From NCBI RefSeq assembly GCF_035222485.1, contig NC_085920.1:5270001-5334000 (forward strand): a stretch of DNA of 64,000 nucleotides, read 5' to 3'. This stretch comes from Podospora pseudoanserina (Eukaryota; Ascomycota; Sordariomycetes; Sordariales; Podosporaceae). Within the stretch, counting starts at the first letter, position 1. Each line of letters starts with the position of its first letter. The position numbers were made by a program, and so were the translations under genes. The notes beneath the pieces were generated by a model. The model worked only from the letters and a program-made list of their open reading frames with translations, made no database searches and was not told the origin of the DNA. Shown here piece after piece: positions 45,045 through 57,533 of this stretch.

Positions 45045-47661
45045 CTTGAGAGGACTCGAAACTGGAGCTTGAGTTGGAAAGGGGACGGAGATGGGGTTGC
45101 CGCACGTTGGAAGGGTTTGGTGGTGGTTCCCGGCGGGGGGCGAGTGCGCAGCTCTGAAGAGGGGGCGGGCGTTGTTGAAGATATCTGAATAAAATAGCTT
45201 TGCGTCACGGAGAAAGAACTGGAGGGCCTGCGCCAATGGTTAGTTGGAGGTTGGGGTTAGGTATAAGAATAGGTGGTGCGCGTTGGAGGAATCGAAGGGG
45301 GCTGTAGGGGCTGTTGGCACATGGAAGCTGGGGGGTATGATGGAGAGTGATGATGGATGCTGATGCGGGGCACTGGGGGCGGACACGGCGGGGTAGGTGC
45401 TGCGTGACATAAAAGAGCTCTCTTTGAGCCTATATGGGACCGACTTACAAAGACCAGCACCAGAAAGACCACGGAGCACAGATGGAGCAGACCAGACGAC
45501 GCAAACAATGATGACGACCTGGACCTGCGCGAATTAGATTTATGTTTGGTAGCAGCTGGTGGTCTCCTGTTAAAGGCGCGCCAAAAGGCGCCTTGTGACT
45601 TCGGGGACGACGTTTTGGCGGCTCGACGTTCAGTGCCAAGAAATTCTTCGACAGACGTCTGAGGGGCAGCCGGGTGGGCTGCTTCTGTTGGGTTGGGTCC
45701 TGATAGGCCAGCCGGGGCTCGAGGCGGAGACCTCGCGGGGGTTCTTGGCTAGGAAACGGGCCGTATCTGGGCGACAGAATCACCCGATGAAGTCATGGGC
45801 GGACTTTGAGGTTGTGGTTTCCGCTGGGTGCTGCAGCTCTAGAAATTGCGCAGCGAAGCGAGGTCCCTTGGGTCTTCCTGGAATCGGCCAAATAGACGGT
45901 GCTAATTCGGCTCCCCAATTCTAGGGTATCCGTGTTAATAGACAGGTACTAGTCGTTTAGCACTCCTTCCTCAAGTCTGTTAAGTCCGAGTGTCGTTCGT
46001 TCTTGCTCCCGAGGGTACATCCGATATTATTTGCTGCTGTGCCAATTGGCCAATTCAAACCAGCCACTCGGAATCTTCAAGCACGCTGCATTCGTAAAAC
46101 AGAAGTCGCGATAGGCATCAGATCCTCCTGATTCTCGGCCGGGCTCTCGGCGTTCGATAGGGGTCGCTTGTTCCGTAGTGAGTGCCAGTCGGGTACGGCG
46201 GCAGAGTCGTATTGAGGTATCGAGACAGGACGGCTAGAAATAGCTCACCAAAGGCGACATCTCGTCCTTTGGGTTGGGAAACTGAAAAGAAAAAGAGGGA
46301 GGGGGCAACTCTAGGGAAACAGTACGTATATGTGGGTTTTGAATGTTTCGGCGGTCTGATCGAGCTGGCACATGCGCGCTGAAATAGCTGCAGGTCCTGC
46401 AAACAAGAAACACACAATCACGGCCCAAGTACAGCGCCAAGAAATGCAAGGTCAGGAAGGGGCAAACAGCAAAGATCTGATCGCAGAAAGTATTGTTTAT
46501 ACTCAGCAAGAAAATGAAGCTATCGTGGTCTCAACTAGCGATAGAGACCCGTGGAAACTGAAGGAATTGCGCGACCTTTAACCCCGGAATCTTGGCCATC
46601 AACCTCCCACAACCACATTCCACATCTCGGTAGTTCGATGAAGGTCACCAAAACAGACACCTCGATTGGGCAGCCAATATCGAATGCCGTGTTGAACCGG
46701 GAATACAAGATGGGAAAAACCCAGTTACACCCCACGTTTCTCCACGATGATCGAGGCATCCTCCCCAGCCGACTTACACGGCTTTCGGGACCGATGATTG
46801 GCTCACTTTCAAGACTATGCGACCAGCAGACTGACCACCTCCACTTGGACCGCATTTAAGAACCCAAGAGGTTTCCATCAACGCCCAACGTCCTGGAAAC
46901 CAATCCCTGTGCGGGCCTTTCACACGAGCCTCAATATTCTTGTTGACCATGTGCACTTTCCTCGGATAAGAGGAACACGGCTGAAATTTCTACCTTGAAC
47001 ACCGCCCTCTCTCTTGGAATACAACACTCCCGACAATGGTTTTCTGTTTTATGAAATGGCTTTGTAAACAACTTTATACTCTGGGATGATGTCAGTGGTA
47101 ATTTAATGTTAAGTTACAAGGTCTACTATAGATCAATTGCGGCTAATTTACGCAAGTGGCTGTTCAAGCTATACTTGTAGCCAGAGCAGCTCTTCTTGAT
47201 AGCAAACCATCAGCCTCATGACCTCAACCCTGCCTAGGGAGCTCCCTGTTTTGGGATGGCCATTCAACTACCACACTGTTTCGTCATTTAAGTGTACGGA
47301 GTTACGGTGAGACTAGCACACCAATATCAGTAAGGTGTATGTCCTGTAGATCAACAATGACTCCGAAAAGCACTGGGCCCAATCTCTTCTCAACAATGAA
47401 GGACAGAACACACACCAAGCCGGCTTAGATAGCGGCCGCTGGACTCGAACCACAGGGTGGATACATACGTCCCTATTGTTACCTAATGGACAACAAGCAA
47501 GAGAAACAGAATCCTTAAGTCATATCAGCCTCTTTGATATAGGAATGCAACACCCTCCCTTAAGCAATTAATACAATAACAAAGAAAAGGGTATCTCATC
47601 TCACGTATCATACACCCCCCTTGTACCATCCCTCCTCCCCTTCCTGCCACCAACCTCATCT
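45045..47661. other. 2.6 kb gene-free region upstream of glucokinase
   Basis: No convincing gene is found. Frames at about 45257-45508, 46118-46417 and 46551-46859 are short, unrelated to known families and not spliced. AT content rises at about 47050-47600. A lone tRNA B-box-like sequence lies at 47441-47451 (see rejected items). Part of the stretch is probably promoter and 5'-UTR of glucokinase. Confidence 0.5.
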
Positions 47662-48709
47662 CTACTCCCCCAATAATACCCCAAACGCCCAACCCCCCCT
47701 CGCCTCATGGCTGCTATTCAACCCGTTCTTCATCCAGCAAGTATGTTCCCCGACCTTATCCCCTTCCATAACCCCCCACCCCGCCCCCGTACATTCCTTC
47801 TTTTTCGAGCACAACTCCAAGCAATCCCTCAAGCTCTTCACCTTCGCATTAGAAATATTCTTTGCTTCCCCATCGTCAGAGTAATCCACCCCGCAAAGGG
47901 TAATAAACTTCTTGTTGTTGTTCGAGGTGTAATGCTGTCCTTGACTTTGGGGGCAGCCTAGGCCGGTCGGTGTTGCCGAGGGGGTACCAGAGGTGGCAGT
48001 GGATGTAGGAGTTGGTGTGTAGGTGGCGGTCAAGAAGATTGTTGTTTGGAGGTTGTTGGGGAGGGGGTGGTCGGTTGTGCTTGATTTGGGGGAGGATAAA
48101 CTGGGAGATTGAGTTAGTCTGGTGGTCAACTGGGAGAGTGTAGAGGCGATAGCCTTACCTAGCTGCGATTTCATCATCGCTTGGTTTCTTCGACAGTCCC
48201 ACCCCAACTCCTACGCCGACAGCTATGGCCAGCAGAACCAGGCCTGCTACTGCTGATAACAACAGAAACGGTCCTCTTCTCACCCCACAGATCGTCCCAG
48301 GCGCTCGAGGTTTCTTTTCTCGTTCGATAGGCGGAACAGCTAGTGTTGAAGGAGCGGCAGCTGGTGTACCTGGATATCGGGGGAGAGGATCAAGATCTCC
48401 ATCAGATGGCCAGTTGAACCCTCCCGGTTGTGCTCCATTTCTCAGAGCCACGTTCACTGTAGCCAAGGGATATGTTCCAGGAACATTGACGGAACCCTGT
48501 ACACGAAGCGGATCTGGGAGCGGTGGCTCGACTACCGACTTCTCATCCAAGTAAAGCGGCGATGTTAGAGATAGCTGACTTTGTACCGCAGTGGTGGCCC
48601 CTGAGGTAGCCTGCGAAACCCTTCGATCGTGCGAATAACGCGGCTGTTGCTGTTGAGATTGTAGAAACGCGCGTTGACTGTCTCGGGTTGAGGGGCGGTA
48701 GATGTCCAT
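47662..48709 (-). CDS. single-pass membrane protein with cysteine-rich PAN/apple-like ectodomain
   Basis: Unnamed. Two exons (48159-48709, 47662-48100) give 329 residues. The N-terminal 140 residues are Gln/Pro/Ser-rich and lie before a strong transmembrane helix (about 155-180, LLLSAVAGLVLLAIAVGVGVGVGL). A Thr/Ser/Pro stalk follows. Then comes a cysteine-rich domain of about 95 residues with spacing like fungal PAN/apple domains: GC, LCG, DCLELC, KKECTGAGW and HTCWMKNG. With no signal peptide, the topology would be N-terminus in the cytosol and PAN-like domain outside (type II). PAN domains bind protein or carbohydrate; the partner is unknown. The ATG at 48709 is used, as upstream reading needs GTG. 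The intron has a GACTAAC branch site and splits a Ser codon. Confidence 0.82.
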
Positions 48710-51700
48710 CGTGATCACGATTGCAATATATAAACTTCACCCTTTTGAGAAAGTTCCTTTGGAAGAGTGCAACGGTGATCAGGCATGGATTAACAGACTG
48801 CCGGCATGAAGCCTGGCAGTATATGAGCATATCATCTCTATGTACGTCTCTACTGTGACTAGACGGTCAGGGCAATAGCGTGCTGCGTGCTGGCCCAACT
48901 ACCTGTAATTAAACATCGCCGTAGCGGCGCTGGTTCATTGCATCCTAGCGCTGTTTGTTATGCAGGCAAGGGGCCCTTCTATCGTGATGAACCTGGTGTT
49001 TACACCAATGACGGAACACCACCAACGTGCTGTGACCATGGGGTTAGCTGCAAAGGGAAGTTTTTCCACTGTGCCGCTCGAGTCTCGCCTTGCACAGGTC
49101 ATTTCCGCCGACTCCTACACTTGGAGATCTGAATATCTTCATCAAGCCCTTCCATGCTGTCAGCAGTATAACGCGAAGCTTTGTAAATCCGAGATGAGGT
49201 GAAGTCCAGTAGCAACACATGAGAGGGCACCCCTCCCCAGCCGACAGGCTTTCATCCCGCTGCTTGTCAAAGGTGGCAATGCACCACTGGGTCGCAACGA
49301 ACACTTTATTGCAACCTCATCCACGTTGTGGGGGAGGAGTTGCTGCCGGTGCCAAGACCCGTAGAAGGTTGATAGAAGACTTGTTGTTTGACCGTTGATT
49401 AGAGCTGTGCCGCTGGGCCCTCCGAGAGGCGTGATTCTGCCAGAGGAACCGTCATCTCCGGCTCAAAAGCAGTCATCAACGGAACTGGCCGAAGAGTTTT
49501 CAGCTTTCTGATAGGAGAAGACCATAGACAAAACAACGGTACCGAGTCATATCAAGACATAAACTCGCACTTGCGAATTGGATTGTGAAGACCAACTTCA
49601 CAGAACGATCCGTTGACGAGGTGGCATCGACGCCGTTACCAACCAAAAAACAACGCATAGTGTATGTGTATTCTGGAGTTGGGACGAAGTCAATGGCATG
49701 TGCCGCTCGGTGTTTGGCGCTTGTGGTGCTATTGTCCTACGTGGGCCAGGATCAAGAACTCCTGATGCGGCGTAGCGGAGATAAAGGGCCTCCCTTTGTT
49801 CGCCGTCAGCTGGCGAGATTGTGAGGCAGATAGTCGAGTGCTAGGAGCGGTCGAGTTCTTTGATCTTCTGCTAGATTTGTGATTGCAGTTGAATACTGAG
49901 TATTACTGATGAGAGAGACGGGATTGCCAACGGTGAATTCTCAGACACCCACCGTTGAGACGGGAGAGATCTGAACAATAACCAAGTTCCGTAGCTGCGG
50001 CTGAGACAGTGTGAACTGACTCCGCATCATGAAAGATGTCCACCAATCAGAATGCTATCTTCGTAGCCCGATCATTGGCCCAAGCGCGGGTGTTGCTCAA
50101 AAACCAGCAAGGTGAGCGAGGCACAGCGCCTCAGCACACAGCCACACGTGGGATTTGGCCTGTGCTTACTGAAGAGCCGCCCAAAAGTCCTACGGAGGTC
50201 CTACCACACATCCCGTACCTGGTTCCAGAACAGGCTTAGATCAGGCACCTGTAAATGGATGCCGTGCAGGGCAGACACTGGAAAGACATTGGGCATCGAG
50301 AACCATCAGTTGTTGCTGATTCCCAGTCCTGCGGCTGGCACTGCTTGCAGCAACTTCCCCTCACCAGCACTTTGGGGGACGGCCCCCACCAGCCATCCGA
50401 ACCACGACGATGCAGTTCAACGGCAGCGACCTGAGGAACTGCCTCAGAACTGCCAAGTAGACTCAGCATATCTCTGGTCGGCCTCGACGACTGAAACGTT
50501 CCATCGGGCACAAGGAAGGAGATACGGAATAGAACAGCGAGAGAGATATAAGCTTGGGGTGGTGTTGGGCGTGCCGTCTCGTTGCGGAACACCCCACCAA
50601 GCACAGCATCACTTGTGGTGCGCTCTCCACGAAGACCTGGCAAGAGATGCGAATATTTCCAGATTGCTTGGTCGGAGAGCATAGCCTCTCTGCAGCAGAG
50701 ATGCAAGCTACCGACCCTATTCACCGTGAAGCCTGCCGTAGGTCTGTCTGTTGGCTCAACATGAAGAGATCGGCATTCGTAAGAGATCCACGGTCTCATC
50801 CAAGTTGCTGGTGCTGACCCCGCTGTTCTGCCGCCATGTTTGACCCCTCGTTCCTCAAGCCCAACCCATGTCACCCCTGTCACCATTTTGACACATCCAT
50901 CCATCCTCAATTGCGGCGAGCCTTCTGCAGGTCAGCAGAGCTATCGGGTCTTCTGAATAGTGCTGCCCGGGTACGGCCACCAGAACTCTCATTTTTTGGC
51001 GAAAACGCCAGACTGGGCGGATAATTAACACGCTCTAGAACATCACCATGGGAGTTTCGTCTCTTCGATGCTGAGTTTAAAGATAAACTCCTTGTCGTCC
51101 TTGAAGAGGTGGTGGGGCTTATCGAGTTCCTTCCGCTCTTGGCGAGTCCTAGTGGCAGATGGGAGCACGTAATTGGACGCCTGGGAGAAGGAAGCACGAG
51201 GCGGGAGTGACAGCATTTTAATAAATGATGTGCTTGCCAAAAGCTCGACTCGACCGTTTCTGACATACATGCGTAGAGAAGTGGGCTTCACCACAAGCAT
51301 TCCGTAAAAGCTCTCATCGCCGTCGCCGGGGTTATACTCTTCTTGTAAACCACCGTTTGCTTACTCAAGTCTCCCGAAGCACCACCCGACAGCAAAGACA
51401 CGAAAGGCACGAGAGTGCTCCCGTCGCTTTGTCGCTCAAGCACCGTACAGTACCATTGCTCAGCCTTACACACCACCCCTACACTAGCTCCCCCATTGTC
51501 TAGTGCGGTGAGCTGTGCTGGGCATCCATGCAAGAGAGAGAGAACCGGCGGTCATCAGCCACAGACTACCCAAACCAGCACATCTCGTTCCTTCGGCCTC
51601 TCAACAGTTGCCCCTGGCTCACCAAGCAACTTGATTCCACACGATCATAGTCTCTCCGTCTCTCAAGTCTCTCAAGCAAGCTAGCCGCGCGAGGCTCAAA

Positions 51701-51996
51701 CCAGCGGCCATCCCCATCTCTTCACTCACTCACCTGCAAAACCAAGAACGAACCCACCCGCTGCAACCTGACTGTGTCTTGCCCCCGGTTGCGAGGCACC
51801 TAATTTTCCCGCTCCTACCCATCCGCCGTTTTCCCCGATTCAGCTCGCGGCCAGGTCTCTCTTGTCCAGCCCTCCAGCAGCCCGTAACCCGCAACCCGCC
51901 GCGCGCACACAGCCCACCCTCGCTCACTCTCACCCCCTCCTTTGCCCTTGCTCCTCTCCCATTCTTTTAATACTAAATTTCCCCGACCTTCCCCTT
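48710..51996. other. 3.3 kb gene-free region
   Basis: No gene is supported. Overlapping opposite frames at 50112-50684 (+) and 50236-50910 (-) are the longest, but neither resembles a family and neither has splice context. The last 500 bp (from about 51500) turn CT-rich and look like promoter and leader of the Hsp70-like gene. The middle could hold a noncoding transcript or an old decayed insertion; nothing proves it. Confidence 0.5.
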
Positions 51997-54454
51997 ATGA
52001 GTTCTACGAACTCCCGCTTCAAAGGCTTTCCAGGCTTCGGTAAGCGAAAATCGAGCGGCCCTCCACAGCAGAACGGGCAGAACGGGAGAGCCAGCCCACA
52101 CGTACCCCAGACCCAGACCCCGCCTCTGGGAGCCCCTCAAATACCGACGCTGTTTCCGTCGCGCCCGGGTGCCCCGTCGATTGCCTCCAACTCTTCTCAG
52201 CAGAGTCTCCCAATGAATCATCCAGGTCCTGGTCCACGGCCACCCAGCTACACTCCGCAGAACTATCCTCCCGGCCCTCCCGGTCCCGTCGGTCGCACCA
52301 GCCCCCTCGCCAACCAAGGCCCGGCTCGCACCCCGCCCTCGCAAATGGTCGGTGGTCCTCCGCCCATCAACACCGGCGCTCCTCCGGTCGCTGGGTACCC
52401 ACCCCCCGTGATGGGTGGCCCTCCTCCGCCGCCGGGATATGGCAACCCAACCGGCTACCCTCCCCCGCCGCCGCAGCCTACCGGCCCTGTCGCCCCTTAC
52501 CAGCGCAACGTGGCTGCCGAAGTGGAAGGAAACAGCCGGAGTAAGGCTCAGCTGATTGTTGGCATCGACTTTGTAGGTTGAACCGATGACACTGTGAACG
52601 AGATCCATTGAATAACTGTACTGACGAGGCTGGCAATGATCAGGGCACCACGTTCTCTGGCGTGGCCTTTGCGTTCGCCACCAATAATGAGGCGAAGGAA
52701 GACATCATTACAGAGTGGCCTGGTGCTGGCTCATACACCAAGCAAAAGGTCTGTGGGCTTTGCATCCTAGAACCCTGATGGCGGCGACCCTGCGTGCATA
52801 CGGTTCAGGCACTAACTCTATCCCAGATTCCCACAGTGCTGTACTATGATCAGTACCAAAAGGTTGTGGGCTGGGGTCCCGATATTGCCGATGCCCTCGC
52901 TCCAACAGGATACCCCAAGCCGGGTGTTCAGAAGGTAGAATGGTTCAAGTTGCAGCTGATGCTCTCGGGCAACACGTATATCGACCCCATCAACCTCCCT
53001 CCCCTCCCGCCGGGAAAGTCGGAGATTGATGTGGCCGCCGATTATCTTTTCAAGCTCCGCCAGGCCATGAGAGCGGCCCTCCAGAAGACTCTGGGTGAGG
53101 TGTTCAACCGTGAGGAGAGGAATATCCGTTACTACCTGACAGTGCCTGCCATTTGGAACGACGCAGGCAAGGCTGCCACGAGAGCGGCTGCTATCCAGGC
53201 CGGCTTCCTTCGGGACGAGAACGACAACCGCCTTACCCTGGTCAGCGAGCCCGAAGCTGCTGCTCTGTTCTGTTCCAAGACTGGTCTCCTGAACCTCAAG
53301 GTGCACGACGCCGTCCTGATTGTCGATTGCGGTGGTGGTACCGTCGATTTGATCGCCTACGAAGTCGAAGATGAGAACCCCTTCACAGTAGCCGAATGCA
53401 CGGCTGGTTCCGGTGACTCTTGCGGTTCGACTGCCCTCAACCGCAACTTCAGCAACATCCTCCGCACCAAGATCCGGAAGATGAAGCTACCTGACGGCTC
53501 CAAGACGGCTGGCCGTGTCTATGCCAAGTGCATCATGGACTTTGAGAACCGCATCAAGGCTGATTTCCGGAATAACGGCCAGAAGTGGGCTGTTGATGTT
53601 GGTATCGAGGCCGAGTTCCCAGAGGCCGGCATCGAAGAGGGTTACATGACTTTCACTAACGAGGAGATCCTGCAATGCTTCGAGCCCGTTGTTAACCGCA
53701 TTCTGGAACTCGTTCGCAACCAGATCATTGCCATTCAGGCGCAAAACCGCACCCTCCAAAACATCTTGGTTGTCGGTGGCTTCGGTGCTTCCGAGTACCT
53801 CTTCCAACAGATCAAGCTGCATGTTCCACCTCAGTTCCAGTCCAAGGTTGTCCGGCCCATGGATTCCGTCGCCGCTATCGTCAAAGGTGCCGTCACAGCT
53901 GGTATCACCGAGAGAGTCATCACACACCGTGTTGCCCGCCGTCACTACTTGATGGCCACTTTGCAGCCATTCAAGGAGGGATACCATCCCGAGGCGTACC
54001 GTGTTCCCTCGCTCGATGGCAAGGACCGCTGCAAGTTTACCAGACAGATCTTTGTGCAAAAGGGCCAAAAGGTCAAGATTGGCGAGCCCGTCAAGGTGTC
54101 CTTCTTCCGACAGGTCGCCCCTGGCGCCACTCTCATGTACGAAGATATCCTGTATGCCTGCGACGACGATGTCTGCCCAGAGTATACCAAGGATCCTAGT
54201 AAGTTGACTGCCAGCCTGAATGATGAGATGAAATCATATTAACCACTTCGACAGGAATCAAGGAGGTTGTCACGCTCACCTCGGACTTGTCACGCAAGAA
54301 CTTGGAGAAGGATTTCGAAAGAATGGACACGCCACAAGGCACATTCTACCGTGTCTACTTTGACATTTACCTCACCCTGGACGGTTCAGAATTCAGTGCC
54401 GAGCTTGTGTGCCAGGGCGAAGTCATGGGCCGGTGCCGCGCTAGGTTCAGGTAG
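51997..54454 (+). CDS. Hsp70-like ATPase with proline-rich N-terminal extension (HSPA12-like)
   Basis: Four exons (51997-52572, 52644-52748, 52827-54198, 54255-54454) give 750 residues. The first 180 or so are Pro/Gly/Gln-rich and disordered, with repeated PPP, GYP and PPPP stretches. The ATPase starts with IVGIDFGTTFSGVAFAF (about 186-202), the phosphate-1 motif of the actin/Hsp70 fold, completed across an intron. Further motifs: YYLTVPAIWNDAGKAATRAAA, LVSEPEAAALF, IVDCGGGTVDLIAYEV (phosphate 2) and NILVVGGFGASEYL (adenosine). The C-terminal part lacks the standard Hsp70 substrate-binding domain, as in HSPA12-class proteins common in filamentous fungi. Its partner and function are unknown. 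The ATG follows an AT-rich leader; the longer upstream frame needs TTG. Confidence 0.88.
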
Positions 54455-55604
54455 AGGTTGGAAGTCTTGACGGAGTTGCTGCTTTTTAGTTTTCACATTG
54501 CATCGGATCTCAACAATGATACCTCTCTGAAGTAAAATGGGCGTGCTTTTTTCGCATAGTTGGCAACGGAATTTGCGAGGTTGAGGTGGTAGAGGGTAGA
54601 TTTAGGACAGGAAACATGTTGGAGTGAAGAGGAAGAAGTGGTTGTCAGATAATTTGGATTGGAGTTGAAATAGTAGGAACGACTCGAAACCTGAGATGGG
54701 GAAGTCCTGCAAACACCGGGTCGTTCGATTCAGGCAGATAACACTCAACATGGGCACGACGCAGGAAAGAGGCTTTGGGCTTCATAGCGGTATTCAGAAG
54801 AATGGAGCACGGCAGTTGTGTCTGCTGTTTTGTCCTGGGTTATGATAGATAACACGATCAACTTTAGTAATGACCCTTTTTGTTCCCACCAGCTTGGATT
54901 TGACGATGTTTCCTGCGAGGCCTCACATTGCCCTCGAGTGAGCGATGACGTCGGCAACTACAGGTGGAGACATGCAAGCAAGCATTCTGGGGGGCACGCA
55001 TAGGGCTGGAGAGTTGCTTGAACCAAGGCAAGCGGTTGCCGCTACCCACAAGGGTCATCCGTGCAACACCACGACACCTCACTTAGAGGACCTGCGCCCG
55101 ACGACCAATCGTTTTCGCGGGACCTCCCACCCTTAACTTTGGACCACACCCATTCCTTCCATGTTGCCCCTGATATCACAAGCTCTGGCGAGATTTTGAT
55201 GGCAAGACCAGTCAGGTCCTGCTCCCAATGGCAGGATGGCATCTTGGTCGTGGCAGCCAGCGCGGCGAGCCAAGATGACCTCGCTTGTCGTCTCCTCTCC
55301 CTCCTTTTTGCATCTGGCTTGACAGTCGATCGGCCCACGACACTCTCTTGTTTTTTTCTTGGAATTTGCGAACAACCTGAATCTCCTTTACTCAAACCTC
55401 TGTCTCTCTCTCTCTCTTTCTATCTCTTTCCTCGACCGAAAAGCGTGCTGGCTTCCTGTTGTTTTTCTTAACCTAGTGTACTTCCTATTCGGCTTCCCTT
55501 CTGTCTAGAGTCCCCCTAGACACATCAGTACATACCGGCTGTCCTTACTACCTATTGCTCCATTATCAAGAAGGCTGTCCTAGGGAGAGAAACACTAAAC
55601 CAAG
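54455..55604. other. intergenic region Hsp70-like to thaumatin-like gene
   Basis: No gene is seen. The right end has a CT-rich leader with a (TC)n run near 55403-55417, typical of strong fungal promoters and 5'-UTRs. Confidence 0.55.
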
Positions 55605-57114
55605 ATGGCTCAAACGGTTGCTGGAGGAAAGGCATGCTGTCGGCAGAAACAAGGCGGCGTCACGATGGCAGCTACTGGACCGGTAAAGACGAACGGAGCC
55701 ACAAGTGTTATTGCCCCAGCACCACCGCCCCCACACAAGAAAAGGCACCGCGGTCAACGCCTAAAGAGACTCGTTCTGGCACCCTTGGCTCTCTTGGGCG
55801 GGAATGCCTCCGCTGAGACCGTCACAGTAACAGTCTACGGCGGTCCTGCAAACCTTTCTGGACCAGGTCCAACAGCAATCAATAACACACTCACCACTGG
55901 CAGCGCATCCATCACATCATCATCCGCCCAAGTCACAGAGCTTGACCACAACAACCTAACCCCCATCCCTTTGCTTGTCACCAACAACTGTGCCGAGACT
56001 ATCTGGCCCGGCATTGCAACCCAGAACGGCATCGGACCAGGAACAGGGGGGTTTGAACTCGGACCGGGAGCCTCGAGGCAAATGTATGTCAGTCCTGACT
56101 GGCAGGGGAGAGTGTGGGGGAGGACGAATTGCTCATTCAATGCCGATGGTACGGGGCCGAGCAACCTCAATGGCGTCAATGGTGCCGGGGCGGCGTGTCT
56201 GACAGGTGATTGTTTTGCTCAGTTGGACTGTCAGTTTACTGTAAGTTTTCTTTCCTCCCCTTCCTGTGCCTCTTTTCCTCAACAGAATCCAGGGCGCCGT
56301 CCCGGTAACCCTAGCCGAGTTCAACCTGATAGGCGGCATGGAAGGCAAGCAAACCTTTTACGACATTTCCCTCGTCGACGGCTACAACATCCCCCTCGCC
56401 ATCATATACATACCCGCCAAGAACACGTCCTGGATCCCCCCCAACCTGACCAACGCGGCCTGCATCGCCTCTTCGGGCTACCTCGCGGAACCAGCTAGTA
56501 CGGGAACCTTCTTCACCAACGCCTCGTTTCCAATCCCTCTAGAGACTGTACAGACCAACCCCACGGTGGCTAGGTGGTGCCCGTGGGACCTGCAAAAGTA
56601 CCCCCCCTCCAAGCCGGGCAGCGGGATTTACCCTTACCCAGACGACAAGATTGAGCGTCCGGTTTTTGATCCGTGCCTGAGCGCGTGCTCCAAGACGCAG
56701 GCGCCGCAGGACTGCTGCACGGGGGAGTTCAACGGGCCCGAGGTTTGCCGGCCGAGCTTGTACAGCGAGATGGCGAAGAGTGTCTGCCCGGACGCGTACT
56801 CGTACGCGTTCGACGACCGGACGAGCACCTTTATCGTTCCGGCGGGGGGAGGGTGGGAGGTGAGGTTTTGTCCTGTGGGGAGGAGCACAAACATACTGGA
56901 GGTTTTTGGGAAGGAGCTGAGGAGTTTGGCGAGTGGGGGTTGGCATCCTGACCAGGGGGTTGTTGAGAGGGTTAGGGAGAAGGTTGGGAATAAGAGTTAT
57001 ATTGAGAGTGTCAATCCTGTGAGGGCGGGGGCTGGAAGGCAGGTGAAGGGAGTGGGATGGGGGTTGGTTTTGAGTGGGATGTTGGTTGTGATTGTTGGGG
57101 GGGTGGTGTTTTGA
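55605..57114 (+). CDS. thaumatin-like (osmotin-family) cell-surface protein
   Basis: Two exons (55605-56240, 56293-57114) give 485 residues. The thaumatin domain covers about 120-410: it opens with LLVTNNCAETIWPGIATQNG, continues through MYVSPDWQGRVWGRTNCSF, and holds the core signature GAACLTGDCFAQLDCQF. Many cysteines (CCTGEF, CPDAYSYAFDD) match the family. The N-terminus is unusual: about 55 mostly polar residues precede a short hydrophobic core (LVLAPLALLGGNASA). A second ATG at 55665 would shorten it. The C-terminus ends in a hydrophobic tail (GLVLSGMLVVIVGGVVF), suggesting a GPI anchor. The acceptor at 56292 (ATCCAG) is chosen, since the nearer AACAG breaks the frame. Fungal relatives bind or cut beta-glucan or act in wall remodelling. 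Confidence 0.88.
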
Positions 57115-57132
57115 TGATGATGATGATGATGA
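57112..57132 (+). repeat. (TGA)7 microsatellite over the stop codon
   Basis: Seven TGA triplets run in frame from the stop codon of the thaumatin-like gene. Every repeat unit is therefore itself a stop codon. Confidence 0.85.
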
Positions 57133-57533
57133 TCACGATGGCTGATGACAAGTTTGATACCCTGTTTTTTCCCCCTCGATGCTGCTAGAATAGATGGTGT
57201 AGGCGGGTTTGGATGCAGCTTTGGCTGGTAGAGTGTTGCTGTATGTAAGACCTGTGTATGTTTAGCTTGGTTGATTTGATGGGTTGTGAATAGATGATCT
57301 TTGACTATAGATACCGGGTATTGATCAATAAACTGGAACAAAGAGTGATCAGACTTGCCCCCGGCAGGAGCATGATTGAATTTATTTTTTTGTATTTATC
57401 GCCACAGATCTATGCCTCTCAAGGGAAACCATCAACAACAAAAAAAATGCCCCAACGATGCTTCGCTGTGGTAAAATCAACACACATTACCCATGCAACA
57501 CACTGTACTGTACCCTCGACTCCACCCAGCATT
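57115..57533. other. convergent intergenic region thaumatin-like / ankyrin gene
   Basis: No gene is seen. Both flanking genes end here. Confidence 0.6.

Noticed and set aside
47441-47451. Perfect tRNA B-box (GGTTCGAGTCC) on the minus strand
   Set aside because: The T-stem does not pair beyond three bases, no matching acceptor or D-arm is found at proper distance, so it is not called a tRNA.
50112-50910. Overlapping opposite frames of 190 and 224 residues
   Set aside because: They overlap each other, resemble no family, and lack conserved motifs or introns; best taken as chance frames.
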